Shown here: piece after piece, positions 24,940-33,444 of the stretch | Layout of the letters: every line of letters begins with the position of its first letter | How positions within the stretch are numbered: the stretch's first letter is position 1 | Source: Caldilineaceae bacterium | GTDB lineage: Bacteria; Chloroflexota; Anaerolineae; Caldilineales; Caldilineaceae | Assembly (NCBI GenBank): GCA_022821545.1 | Contig: JAJEDJ010000029.1 | Coordinates: 1 to 55,755, forward strand | DNA length: 55,755 nucleotides | Direction of reading: 5' to 3' | Notes under the pieces: generated by a model | What the model saw: the letters and a program-made list of their open reading frames with translations, nothing else | What the model was told of the DNA's origin: nothing | Database searches by the model: none | Position numbers and translations under genes: made by a program

Positions 24940-26268
24940 TTACGAGTTGACGAGGGCGGTCGACTCTTCGGCGAGCTGCCCGAGGATCTCCTCGATGGGG
25001 CGTGTTCCCAGCACCATCTCGTCCCAGGCCACGTTCCAGTACGTGTTGATCCACTCGGACTCTTTGGGGCTCGTGCGATAGGTGCGCAGAATCGGGCGGA
25101 TCGCCTCGTAGACCTCCGTATCCTCCCATTCGTAGACGGTGGCCGGCGCGACGCGCTTAATCGACGGGAAGCGGCCGCCGCCGATCTTGGCATAGATGCT
25201 GGCTGCGGCTTCGGAGAAGGAGCGCTCCTTGTACCAGGCCCAGGCCGGATCGACGCTGCCGGGGCTGCTGGAAAAGTAGAAAGAGTTGAGCGCCGCGACG
25301 GAGTACTGTCCGCTCGGCCCCGTGGGGAAGGGCACCATGCCGATGTCGAAGAGATCGGGCGCGCCGTCCTGGACGATCGTGCGCGTGTACCACTGGCCGG
25401 CCATGGTGGCCATGGAGCGGCCGTTCGTATAACTGATCGGCTGCTCGGTCGTGCTGGAGCCGGGCAGGGGGGTCAGTCCTTCGAGGTAGAACTGCTGGAT
25501 CCACTTCCACAGGGCGACGTTCTCCTCGTTGTCCATGATGCTGGCGGAGAAGTCGTCGTTCCACTGCTCCGTGCCCCACGCCCAGGCGAGCATGACGTAG
25601 ACCGAGACGCTGCGCCCCGATCCCATCTCGTAGCCGTAGATGGGAACGCCGTCCTGTTCGCTGGTGAACTCCTTGGCGAACTGGTGCCAGGCGTCGTAAT
25701 CCCAGTCACCGTTTTCGTTCATCTCCTTGGGTGTGGTGGCGCCGGCCTCGTTGACCGCCGAGAGGTTGTACCAGTGCAGCCAGCCGCTGATGAACCAGGC
25801 GAGGCCGTAGGTTTCGCCTTCGATCGTCTCCTTGGCGTAGTCGAAGAAGTCGTCGGCCGAGATCTCTGTGTCCGAGTCGATCAGGTCGTCCAGCGGGCCG
25901 ATGACGTTGTTCTCGATGAAGAGCGGCAGCCATTGCCAGTAGCCGTAAATCACATCATACTCGGAACCGCCGGCAATCGAGGTGAGCAGCTTTTCAGTAA
26001 AGCCGGCCCACGGCGCCTGTTCGCGAATGATCTCGTAGTCCGGGTACTTCTCGGTGAAATAGTCGATGAACTGCTGGTCGGCTTCGACCCAGGCATCGGT
26101 GCCGGTGGGGTCGTAGTCGAAAATGTAGGCGGTCTCCTTCTCGGCCATCATGGAGCCGTCGTCCATCGCGCCGTCCTGGGCCACCGGCGCACAGGCGGCG
26201 AGTGCCAGCCCCGTACCGGCCAGGCCGGCATTCCGCATAAACTCGCGGCGACTCAATTGCTTGCTCAT
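24940..26268 (-). CDS. ABC importer substrate-binding lipoprotein with Tat signal
   Basis: A 442-residue extracellular solute-binding protein of the sugar-binding family 1 type. The leader combines a twin-arginine motif (SRREFM) with a lipobox (LALAACAP), so it is exported folded and lipid-anchored. The mature part has typical features: 'YIFDYDPTGTDAWVEADQQF', 'GLAWFISGWLHWYNLSAVNEAG' and 'GRSMATMAGQWYTRTIV' (ligand-face aromatics). GAAGGAG stands before ATG 26268. It is the first gene of a seven-gene operon ending at 18510, whose enzymes (two PLP enzymes, NodB, nitrilase) suggest that the ligand carries nitrogen. Confidence 0.92.
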   Translation of the reverse strand: MSKQLSRREFMRNAGLAGTGLALAACAPVAQDGAMDDGSMMAEKETAYIFDYDPTGTDAWVEADQQFIDYFTEKYPDYEIIREQAPWAGFTEKLLTSIAGGSEYDVIYGYWQWLPLFIENNVIGPLDDLIDSDTEISADDFFDYAKETIEGETYGLAWFISGWLHWYNLSAVNEAGATTPKEMNENGDWDYDAWHQFAKEFTSEQDGVPIYGYEMGSGRSVSVYVMLAWAWGTEQWNDDFSASIMDNEENVALWKWIQQFYLEGLTPLPGSSTTEQPISYTNGRSMATMAGQWYTRTIVQDGAPDLFDIGMVPFPTGPSGQYSVAALNSFYFSSSPGSVDPAWAWYKERSFSEAAASIYAKIGGGRFPSIKRVAPATVYEWEDTEVYEAIRPILRTYRTSPKESEWINTYWNVAWDEMVLGTRPIEEILGQLAEESTALVNS

Positions 26269-26654
26269 TGTGTCTTTCTCCTTCGTTGAATGGAAAGGGA
26301 ATCGGGATATGGCGAAGAAAAATCTGTTTCAGCAGAGTTGTGCTTGATGTCGTGCTTGACCAGTTTCTTGAACGATAGAAGGCGCAAGTGGGAGAGGCAT
26401 CGGCGCCTGCGCAGAAGGATATGGTAGCGATAGCTGGCGTCAAGAGCGACGGAGGGTAGTTAGATGTGCTAACACTACTTTGTCTAGGCACAATGTATGA
26501 TGAAACAGGTTGCAACGCTTTGGCGAAGTAGCGCGCCGAAAGGCATGCCCCTGTCTTTTGTCGAGGGCCGTTTGTTCATTCCACAGATAGCAAGTCGGTG
26601 AGTTGAAGACGTAATAATTCATAAGATGCGCTCAATCACACAAATCTCTACACA
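26269..26654. other. Spacer between the importer operon and darG
   Basis: About 385 bp. The part near 26268 carries the ribosome site and candidate promoter of the importer operon. GC falls from about 26450 on, at the border of the low-GC island. I see no gene and no clear terminator after darG. Confidence 0.5.
26416..26443 (-). promoter_or_regulatory. Candidate sigma-70 promoter for the seven-gene importer operon
   Basis: On the - strand TTGACG (26438-26443) and TATCCT (26416-26421) are 16 nt apart, about 150 nt before the ATG of the binding-protein gene. The -35 matches five of six bases and the -10 four of six. Confidence 0.4.
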
Positions 26655-27377
26655 TTACAAAAGAGTACCCTGCACAGACTCTGACGCTTGATCTGGATTT
26701 TCCACAGCCCTCGTTGGCGCGAACTCCGTGTCACGGTTACGAAATAGCACCTCCAGAGTTTTGACACCAATGCCTTTATGCGCGGTGAGCTGACTTATGG
26801 TATGGATATCTGATCGGCTAAATGCTTCGTGGAGTGCTGAAATACGGTGGGCAGACAGACCGGTCTCTGTTGCAAGATTCTCGATTGTTTTACCTTCGAA
26901 CTTTTGCTTGACCTTTCGATACCAGTCATCTTCCACATTGCGGTCGTAAATGTATATGTCAATGTCAATGTCACATACATACAGATGCTTGACCATAATT
27001 GCAATGGCTTCGTCCTCTGGTAATTTCCCATTCAGCGTACCCAAAGCAGGAAAGGCAATAGATTCAATCCCGCGTTGCTTGTACGTTTCTACAAATCGTT
27101 TGAGTCCTTCATGGAGGTATGATTTCTTAGAGGGATCTTTCCAGTGCTTTTTCGTCGGGAAGTTCAGCACCCAAGGGCTCTCTTTGTCGTAGAGCCACAG
27201 TTTCCCAATATCTAATACACCTTTTCGGCAATGTTCTTCATACCGCTTAAACATATCTGGAAATCGCAGCTTGAACTCCAAAGCAATGCCCGCCCCCATG
27301 ATCCCAACACAATTGACTGTGTTCACCAGAGTCTGGCACTGGCTGTTGAATATGTTGCCCTTGATTATTCGTAACAT
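26655..27377 (-). CDS. darG: DarG-type macrodomain antitoxin
   Basis: A 240-residue protein. Residues 1 to about 150 form a macrodomain: 'MLRIIKGNIFNSQCQTLVNT' and 'VNCVGIMGAGIALEFKLRFP' match the ADP-ribose-binding loop of DarG/ALC1-type macrodomains, followed by 'IESIAFPALGTLNGKLP' (the second ligand loop). DarG removes the ADP-ribose that DarT places on thymidines of single-stranded DNA. The C-terminal part (about 160-240) contains an HhH-like pattern ('ISQLTAHKGIGVKTLEVLF') and corresponds to the region that in other DarGs also binds DarT. It starts one base after the darT stop codon. Lower GC than the flanking operons suggests acquisition by transfer. Confidence 0.88.
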   Translation of the reverse strand: MLRIIKGNIFNSQCQTLVNTVNCVGIMGAGIALEFKLRFPDMFKRYEEHCRKGVLDIGKLWLYDKESPWVLNFPTKKHWKDPSKKSYLHEGLKRFVETYKQRGIESIAFPALGTLNGKLPEDEAIAIMVKHLYVCDIDIDIYIYDRNVEDDWYRKVKQKFEGKTIENLATETGLSAHRISALHEAFSRSDIHTISQLTAHKGIGVKTLEVLFRNRDTEFAPTRAVENPDQASESVQGTLL

Positions 27378-27378
27378 G

Positions 27379-27981
27379 CTAGAAGAACCACTCTGGGCGC
27401 ACCTGTATTTCAACCTTTGGCATTGCAACCTGAACTACATCATGCGCACGTTGGTTGTTGACCACAATTCTCTTAATTGATTCGGTAGCGATTGGTTCCG
27501 GCACAAGAACTTCCGCGCACCGCTTACGTGTTCCATCCTCAAAATCGTTCCAAAACTGCGCCTGTAGACATTCCCAATCAAGCTTGTCTAAGTCAGTGAT
27601 GTTATCGTAGAACTTCGTATCTGTCGCCGCCGCGTTACCGTCGGTAAAGATTGTCCTTGGGAACAACATTACTCTGTTAGAGATGTATAACACAGCCAGG
27701 GACTCTTGGTCGGCCCTACGTCGGGACAGCATTGGATTCCTTGCTCGGAAGTACAACGCAACGTAATCGTGTAAAGCCCTTCTGTTGATGGGATCGTGTC
27801 GCCGCCGTCGTCGCTTCTGTACCTCAGGATCCGAGATGTTGTGGGGGCGGTAATTTGCGTGGGCTAGGTTATGGGTTGTCAGTCCCGACCTGGCAATACT
27901 AGAGAGATTATCAATATGGGTCATATGATAAAGGTAAGAGATTCCGAATCTCTCCAATTGTTCCACACCGTACTGATGCAT
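27379..27981 (-). CDS. darT: DarT-type DNA ADP-ribosyltransferase toxin
   Basis: A 200-residue protein of the DarT (DUF4433) family. The NAD-binding start is 'YLYHMTHIDNLSSIARSGL', followed by 'HDYVALYFRARNPML' and 'LAVLYISNRVML', and the catalytic Glu lies in 'KRCAEVLVPEPI'. DarT links ADP-ribose from NAD+ to thymidine in single-stranded DNA; DarTG pairs act as toxin-antitoxin and as anti-phage systems. Toxin precedes antitoxin, as usual. AAGGGAA stands before ATG 27981, and a promoter lies about 22 nt upstream. The length is that of the short DarT form. Confidence 0.92.
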   Translation of the reverse strand: MHQYGVEQLERFGISYLYHMTHIDNLSSIARSGLTTHNLAHANYRPHNISDPEVQKRRRRRHDPINRRALHDYVALYFRARNPMLSRRRADQESLAVLYISNRVMLFPRTIFTDGNAAATDTKFYDNITDLDKLDWECLQAQFWNDFEDGTRKRCAEVLVPEPIATESIKRIVVNNQRAHDVVQVAMPKVEIQVRPEWFF

Positions 27982-28002
27982 AAGACATTCCCTTGGTGGC
28001 CT

Positions 28003-28031
28003 ATTATCTCATCGCCCCTGCATCCTCGCAA
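28003..28031 (-). promoter_or_regulatory. Candidate promoter of darTG
   Basis: On the - strand TTGCGA (28026-28031) and GATAAT (28003-28008) are separated by 17 nt; the -10 has five of six consensus bases. The predicted start would leave a leader of only about 15 nt containing the AAGGGAA ribosome site. Confidence 0.5.
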
Positions 28032-28100
28032 GTTCGGACTCTTTTTCCCCTCGGCCCTGGCCGCGTGTGCGTTGTAGGCAGATATGTGGTTCTATAGCAG

Positions 28101-28136
28101 CCACCGGCAACTGGCCACTGGCGCGGTTGTCGGTGG
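28101..28136. repeat. Inverted repeat in the darT-GNAT divergent spacer
   Basis: CCACCGGCAAC (28101-28111) pairs with GTTGTCGGTGG (28126-28136) with one G-T pair; the loop contains TGGCCACTGG, itself nearly palindromic. An outer pair CAGCCACC (28098-28105)/GGTGGCTG (28143-28150) offers an alternative fold. The words match the repeat vocabulary at 24812 and 37564. Confidence 0.5.
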
Positions 28137-28222
28137 TCAAGAGGTGGCTGTCGAAGCTGGGCGCAGTGTTCGGTAGGATCTGGAAAGCTGAATCTGCCTA
28201 TCGCAAGAATGGAAGACGAGCA

Positions 28223-29261
28223 ATGATTACAATCCGACCCTGCCAACCTACGGACGCAGACTACAGGCAGGCGGTCGACATCTTCAACGCGGTTTGGGTT
28301 GGGCAAGAGGAGACCGCACAAGAGTGGAAGGAAGGCGACGAGAAACGGCCCGAAACATTGAAGTGGGGACGCTTCTTTGCCGATCTGGACGGCCAACCGG
28401 CTGGCTACGCCAGTTACGAGCAGCAACTGCGCCTGAACCATCCGGGAAAGCTGAGGGTGAGTGTAATCGTACGACCTGCCTTTCGCCGGCGCGGCGTCGG
28501 CATTGCCCTGTGGCAGCACCTGTGCCGGCAGATTGAACAGTTTGACCCGCTGCGTCTCTTCATCGGCACAAGAGAGAACTTTCCCGAAGGTATGCGATTT
28601 GCAGAGAAGCGCGGTTTTTTCGAAAGCTTTCGCCACTGGGAGTCGCGCCTGGAACTGGTGTCGTTCCGCCTGGCAGACTGGGCAGGCCATGCCCGCCGCG
28701 TGGCTGAGCAGGGTATCGAAATTCGGAGCGTGGTCGAGTTGGCGTCCGACACGGATCGAGATCGCAAGCTCTATGAGTTGGGGTGGGCAATCGAACAGGA
28801 CATACCCAGCCCGGAACCGGCGGTGAAGAGGTCTTTCGAGGAGTTTCAGAAGGTCTGGCAACGGTCGAATCTTGTGCATGACGCCTGGTTTGTGGCGTTG
28901 GACAGGGGCGAGTATGTGGGACTAACGGAGTTCTGGCTGAACCGGGGGGGGCGATCCTGCTCTGTTCGATACTGGGGGAACGGGTGTGATTCGCTCGCAC
29001 CGCAGGCGGGGGATCGCGATGGCGCTCAAACTGCGAGGCATAGAGTTCGCGCAGCAGAGGGGAATCCGGGAACTGCGCACCTGGAACGCCTCGGGCAACA
29101 AGGGGATCTTGGAGCTGAACAGGCGCCTGGGCTTTGTCCGCAGGCCGGCGCATATCGCCTATGTAAAGGAGGTGCGTCCGGAGAGGCCGGAGGATAGTGC
29201 GTTGACGCTGGGGAGAGAGCGGGGGTGGCCAGCAGTGGCTGGGTCGAGGGATGCTGGGTGA
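28223..29261 (+). pseudogene. Tandem-GNAT acetyltransferase gene interrupted by a frameshift at a G8 run
   Basis: The gene encodes two GNAT domains. The first reads from ATG 28223 ('MITIRPCQPTDADYRQAVDI' start; 'VSVIVRPAFRRRGVGIALW' is its acetyl-CoA loop). The second begins near 28700 ('IEIRSVVELASD') but at the run of eight G at 28944-28951 the frame changes. Reading one base on restores 'GVIRSHRRRGIAMALKLRG' (second acetyl-CoA loop) and 'WNASGNKGILELNRRLGF', ending at 29261. A G7 run would give one uninterrupted protein of about 345 residues. Without correction the first frame runs on to about 29197 with unrelated sequence. It may be a decayed gene, a sequencing error, or a slippage switch. 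Confidence 0.8.
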
Positions 29262-29610
29262 CGTTTAAGTCCATTTAGGGGGAACTTGATGTCCTTTGCG
29301 TCAGTTCAAGAAGGTTGCCTCAAGCCTGTTTGTCTGAACAGGCATTTTCCGCGGGCGCTCGGCGGGTTCGTGGGTGATGTGAAGGTGTGCGAGGAGGGCG
29401 TAGTAGGATGATAGGGCGGTGGGTTGTGTAAGTTTTAGGGGGTATGGGCGTTTAGGAGAGTTTTGGGTGAGATATGTTAGAGTTGACCGCAGCATAATAC
29501 AATCGTTAGTTCATTTTGGATGAAGAAAGATTCGTTGGTGTCGATGTTCTAAGCTGTCTCATCAGATGGAACGAGGGTAGAGAGACAAGTAGACGGGGAG
29601 TGCAGTTAGC
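29262..29610. other. Spacer upstream of the SIR2 gene with a G-rich tract
   Basis: After the terminator at 29324, the + strand from about 29350 to 29475 is rich in G runs and nearly free of C (GGGCGGTGGG, AGGGGGTATGGGCG), so quadruplexes in non-template DNA or RNA are possible. TTGACC around 29485 lacks a convincing -10 at the right distance; CATAATACAAT follows it closely. No gene is seen. Confidence 0.5.
29324..29347 (+). terminator. Rho-independent-like terminator after the tandem-GNAT gene
   Basis: GCCTGTT (29324-29330) and AACAGGC (29337-29343) form a 7-bp stem with a 6-nt loop, followed by ATTTT. It lies about 60 bp past the GNAT stop codon. Confidence 0.55.
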
Positions 29611-32600
29611 ATGCGGTTTCTTTCTGACGGTCCAAACATTCCCAATACGCTCCTTGAAGCTCGCGATGAAGGGGAAGTAGTGTTCCTGTGCGGTGCAGGT
29701 GTTTCTCGTCCTGCTGGGATGCCCGATTTTCTCAAATTGACAAATCATGTTGTTGACAGGTTGCACGCGTCGCAAGTGGAGGAAGTGAGTCAATTACTTT
29801 CGTATTGGTGTGAGGACACACATCCAGAAATTGCTCGGCCTCCGCTTGATGAGATCTTTAACCTGCTTCAGCGGAAGTATAATGCGAGCGATGTTGACTA
29901 TTTCATTGCTGACCGGTTGAAAACAGAGTGCGAAACATGCGTTTCAAAACACAGAACGATATTGAGATTGTCTAAGGGGGGTGATGGCAAGCCTCGAGTT
30001 GTTACGACTAATTTCGATCGTCTTTTTGAAGTCGCTGAACAGGAAATACCTACTTACGCCCCGCCGGTCTTGCCTGATCTCGCTGCTGGTCAGAAGCTGA
30101 ACGGACTCGTCTATCTCCACGGACGGATTGACCCTAACATCAAACGGGGCGAAGCTCGGCAAGAATTGGTGGTTAGCAGTTCAGACTTTGGGCGAGCTTA
30201 TTTGGTCGAGGGTTGGGCTACGCGCTTCTTGCGTGAACTCCTTCGCCAGTACAACGTAGTCTTACTTGGTTACTCAGCAAGTGACCCCCCTGTCAGGTAC
30301 CTGCTTCAGGGCTTATACTCTATGGGCCTCGAAAGTCGTAAGACGATTTACGCCTTTGCAGAAGGTTCCCCAGAGGAAGTCGAGGATCTATGGAGCGATC
30401 GCGGCGTACAAGCAATCGCCTACGCTTCAGGCTGCAACGATCACTCCGCCCTGTGGGATTCTTTGGAAGCGTGGGCGCAGTGCTCGGACGATCCCTTGGC
30501 TTGGAGAAGACAGGTTATTGAACTCGCTAGACGGGGGCCCAGAAATCTCAAAAGGCACGAGCGTGGTCAAGTTACATCGCTCGTCAGAACGGTTGATGGC
30601 GCGGAGTTGTTTGCTGAAGCTGATCCTCCCTTGCCTGGTGAATGGTTGTGTGTGTTCGATAGCACTGTGCGACATGGAAAAGTTGAGCAGGACTTCCTTG
30701 GTTTACAGCCCGACTTTGATCCTCTGCAGGAGTTTGGATTGGATGATGATATATCTCGGCCACAAGAAAATCGGTCTGTGGAAATACCTCTAGGAGACGA
30801 TTTCTTGTCCCTAAGGGACACGGACCCCCATAAGAATGGCTACATGAGACTAGCAGGAATGCCTCACTATAAGGATATTCCCCTGTCGGACAGATTGTCG
30901 CATGTTGCTAAATGGATCGTAAGAATAGCTCACGAACCAGTCGCGCCGTGGTGGGCGGCGAGGTACGTTAGTCTGCACACTGAACTATTGCGAGGAATCG
31001 AATATCGTCTTGAAAACAATAGAGCAGACTTTCCTAGTTTGGCCCTCTCGACTTGGAACCTACTGATCGAAAAATTTCGCGCCACGCCCGATCATAGTTC
31101 GGTATTATCTTGGTATGAAGCATCTAAACGCATCGACGCCGAGGGTTGGACCAACAGTGTCTTACGGGCATTTGAACGAAGTGTGACGCCTCATTTGACG
31201 ACTGAGCCAAGCTTTGGTCACTACAGCAGCACTCGTCCTCCGGAGAAAGACTGGTCAGAACTCCAACTAACAGATTTAGCACAATTTGACGTTATATTTC
31301 CAAAGATTCATGATAAGATATCGAGAGTCACGGAAGAAGTGTTACCTGAGGTGTACAAGATAGTACGTACACGATTAGAGTTGGGCAGGGGATTGCTTGA
31401 GGACTTAGGGGCCTCCCTGCCGGAAAACCCAACCCTTTATCCAAACGGAGGAGAGGAAGAAGACCCTTTGGAGGACTCGAGCGCTTACTTTCTCTGGTTT
31501 CGCGATTTGCTCGACCAGATGGCTGAATTGCATCCTGAAGTAAGTCGATCTGATATAGCTCTTTGGCCCAAAGAGGCCCCGTATTTCTTTAATAAGCTTC
31601 GCTTGTATGCCTGGTCTTTCAAGGCTCTTTTTACTGGAGATGAGGCTGGCGACGGTCTTCTCACACTCTCTGACAAGACATTCTGGGACCCTGCCCACCG
31701 CCGGGAGCTACTTCATCTCCTGCGACAACGTTGGCAAGAATTATCTTTGGAAAAACGCAGACTGTTGGAGCAACACATAATACAGGGTCCCCCGAAATGG
31801 CGCACTGAGCAAGAAGAAGATTACAAGAAACGTCGTTCACTCACTTCTGCTACGATTTTGGGTTGGCTCATCAACTGTGGCTGCGTTCTTAGCGAAGATG
31901 CGCATTCTGTGCTTCCCGAGCTACGAAATGCCAATCCGCTTTGGCACTCGGACTTAGACAAAAACGCCGACGAACCCTATGGTGTAGTAACAGGAGGATG
32001 GATAACGATCGACAGAGATCCATCTGTACTTCTTGATGTTCCTCCCTCACAGGTTATTTCTTTAGCACAAGAAAACACAATGACGTCGTACGAGGATAGT
32101 ATCGATTATCAGCCATTTGATGGGCTGGTAGAAAAGGATCTTGACAGAGCTATAGCTGCCTTGAGGTTTGCAGGAGAAAAGGGTGAGTACCCACGAGAGT
32201 ATTGGCAGTCCCTACTCGAAAACTGGCCGGAAACTACTAATCATCGGCTCATCGGTTCGGTCGGCGAAACACTAATGCAACTGCCCTCGGAAGTCATTGA
32301 AAAATTTCGATATCAAGTATTCTACTGGCTCAAGAGGAACTTGCCCGAATTGGCTAAATGTGATCTGGCGCTTGCGTATAGGATTTTCGATAACTTGCTC
32401 AACAAGCTACTAGATGGAGGAGAAGATGCGACGAGAAGCGGAATTGGTGAGGTAAGGGCTGCTGGAGATAACCACGGCTGGTCTCGCAGAACGATGATTC
32501 ATGCATTCAATAGCGTTGTCGGTATGGCTATACGGTTAGTTCTCGACATTCTGGAATCTCAGAACCTTGAAGAAGGCGTGGGCATTCCACCGGAAATTAG

Positions 32601-33444
32601 AGCGAGACTCGAACGGCTTATGGATGCTCCAGGTGAGGGCACTGATCACGCAGCATGCATAATTTCTCATCATGTCGAGTGGCTCCATTACTTAGATCCG
32701 GAGTGGGCATGCAGCACGATTGTACCTTGGTTCGATCCAGGGCATCAGAATGCAGAACCCGCTTGGAATGGCTTTTTGCACAGAAGAAAACTGCCTATAC
32801 CGGGATTGTTCTCCCAGATCAGAAATTACTTCTTGGATGTATTCAGCCACGTACACAATTGGAAGTGGAACGACCGAGGACTTCGGGTTCTACATGAGTT
32901 TCTAGTTTGCGGGTGCCTATGGCACAAGTATGACGAAGTTTACTTCACTTATTCTGAGGTCCACCGCGCCCTCCAGCAGACTGATGACAGTGGACGCTCC
33001 CAAAGTATCGAATATCTTACCAAGCTAATCCAAAAGAACCACGCCAGTTGGCAACAGTTTGGCCAGCCCTTTCTAGACAAGGCTTGGCCAAGAGAGACCA
33101 GTTTTCAAACAGAGGAGACTTCTCTGAACCTTGCAATACTTGCGGTTGTCACTGGAGATAGCTTCCCCGATGCACTTCAGGTCATCCTTCCACTTTTGGG
33201 ACAGATTAACCGGGACAATTGGTTCTTGTATCGCGTAATGACTAGAGGTGGAGGGAAAGAATATGATTTGCCAACACAATTTCCAATGGAAACATTAGCG
33301 CTCATCAATAATCTTGTCCCTGATAATCCTCCCAAACGGTTAATTGACTTGGATCTGATACTTGAGAAGATAACAGAAGCCAATCCAAGCCTCCGCCAGG
33401 ATAGTCGCTGGCAGCGCTTGAAAGGCATCGCTCGCCGCGAATAA
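29611..33444 (+). CDS. Giant SIR2-domain protein, probable phage-defence NADase (SIR2 + DUF4020-like)
   Basis: A 1277-residue single-gene protein. Residues about 20-280 are a SIR2_2 domain: 'FLCGAGVSRPAGMPDF' (NAD-binding GAG at 28-30), 'VVTTNFDRLFE' (active-site Asn134), 'GLVYLHGRID' (catalytic His170) and 'NVVLLGYSASDPPVRYLL'. In prokaryotic defence systems this domain depletes NAD+ on infection. The remaining 1000 residues are helical, without an identifiable enzyme, and the last 200 ('HASWQQFGQPFLDKAWP' region) resemble the DUF4020 tail known from SIR2-fused proteins (recalled, not searched). GC is near half, clearly lower than the flanking sugar operons, indicating transfer. It stands alone in its transcript, 5 kb from darTG. 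The ribosome site is weak (GGGGAG, about 12 nt before ATG). Confidence 0.85.
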   Translation: MRFLSDGPNIPNTLLEARDEGEVVFLCGAGVSRPAGMPDFLKLTNHVVDRLHASQVEEVSQLLSYWCEDTHPEIARPPLDEIFNLLQRKYNASDVDYFIADRLKTECETCVSKHRTILRLSKGGDGKPRVVTTNFDRLFEVAEQEIPTYAPPVLPDLAAGQKLNGLVYLHGRIDPNIKRGEARQELVVSSSDFGRAYLVEGWATRFLRELLRQYNVVLLGYSASDPPVRYLLQGLYSMGLESRKTIYAFAEGSPEEVEDLWSDRGVQAIAYASGCNDHSALWDSLEAWAQCSDDPLAWRRQVIELARRGPRNLKRHERGQVTSLVRTVDGAELFAEADPPLPGEWLCVFDSTVRHGKVEQDFLGLQPDFDPLQEFGLDDDISRPQENRSVEIPLGDDFLSLRDTDPHKNGYMRLAGMPHYKDIPLSDRLSHVAKWIVRIAHEPVAPWWAARYVSLHTELLRGIEYRLENNRADFPSLALSTWNLLIEKFRATPDHSSVLSWYEASKRIDAEGWTNSVLRAFERSVTPHLTTEPSFGHYSSTRPPEKDWSELQLTDLAQFDVIFPKIHDKISRVTEEVLPEVYKIVRTRLELGRGLLEDLGASLPENPTLYPNGGEEEDPLEDSSAYFLWFRDLLDQMAELHPEVSRSDIALWPKEAPYFFNKLRLYAWSFKALFTGDEAGDGLLTLSDKTFWDPAHRRELLHLLRQRWQELSLEKRRLLEQHIIQGPPKWRTEQEEDYKKRRSLTSATILGWLINCGCVLSEDAHSVLPELRNANPLWHSDLDKNADEPYGVVTGGWITIDRDPSVLLDVPPSQVISLAQENTMTSYEDSIDYQPFDGLVEKDLDRAIAALRFAGEKGEYPREYWQSLLENWPETTNHRLIGSVGETLMQLPSEVIEKFRYQVFYWLKRNLPELAKCDLALAYRIFDNLLNKLLDGGEDATRSGIGEVRAAGDNHGWSRRTMIHAFNSVVGMAIRLVLDILESQNLEEGVGIPPEIRARLERLMDAPGEGTDHAACIISHHVEWLHYLDPEWACSTIVPWFDPGHQNAEPAWNGFLHRRKLPIPGLFSQIRNYFLDVFSHVHNWKWNDRGLRVLHEFLVCGCLWHKYDEVYFTYSEVHRALQQTDDSGRSQSIEYLTKLIQKNHASWQQFGQPFLDKAWPRETSFQTEETSLNLAILAVVTGDSFPDALQVILPLLGQINRDNWFLYRVMTRGGGKEYDLPTQFPMETLALINNLVPDNPPKRLIDLDLILEKITEANPSLRQDSRWQRLKGIARRE

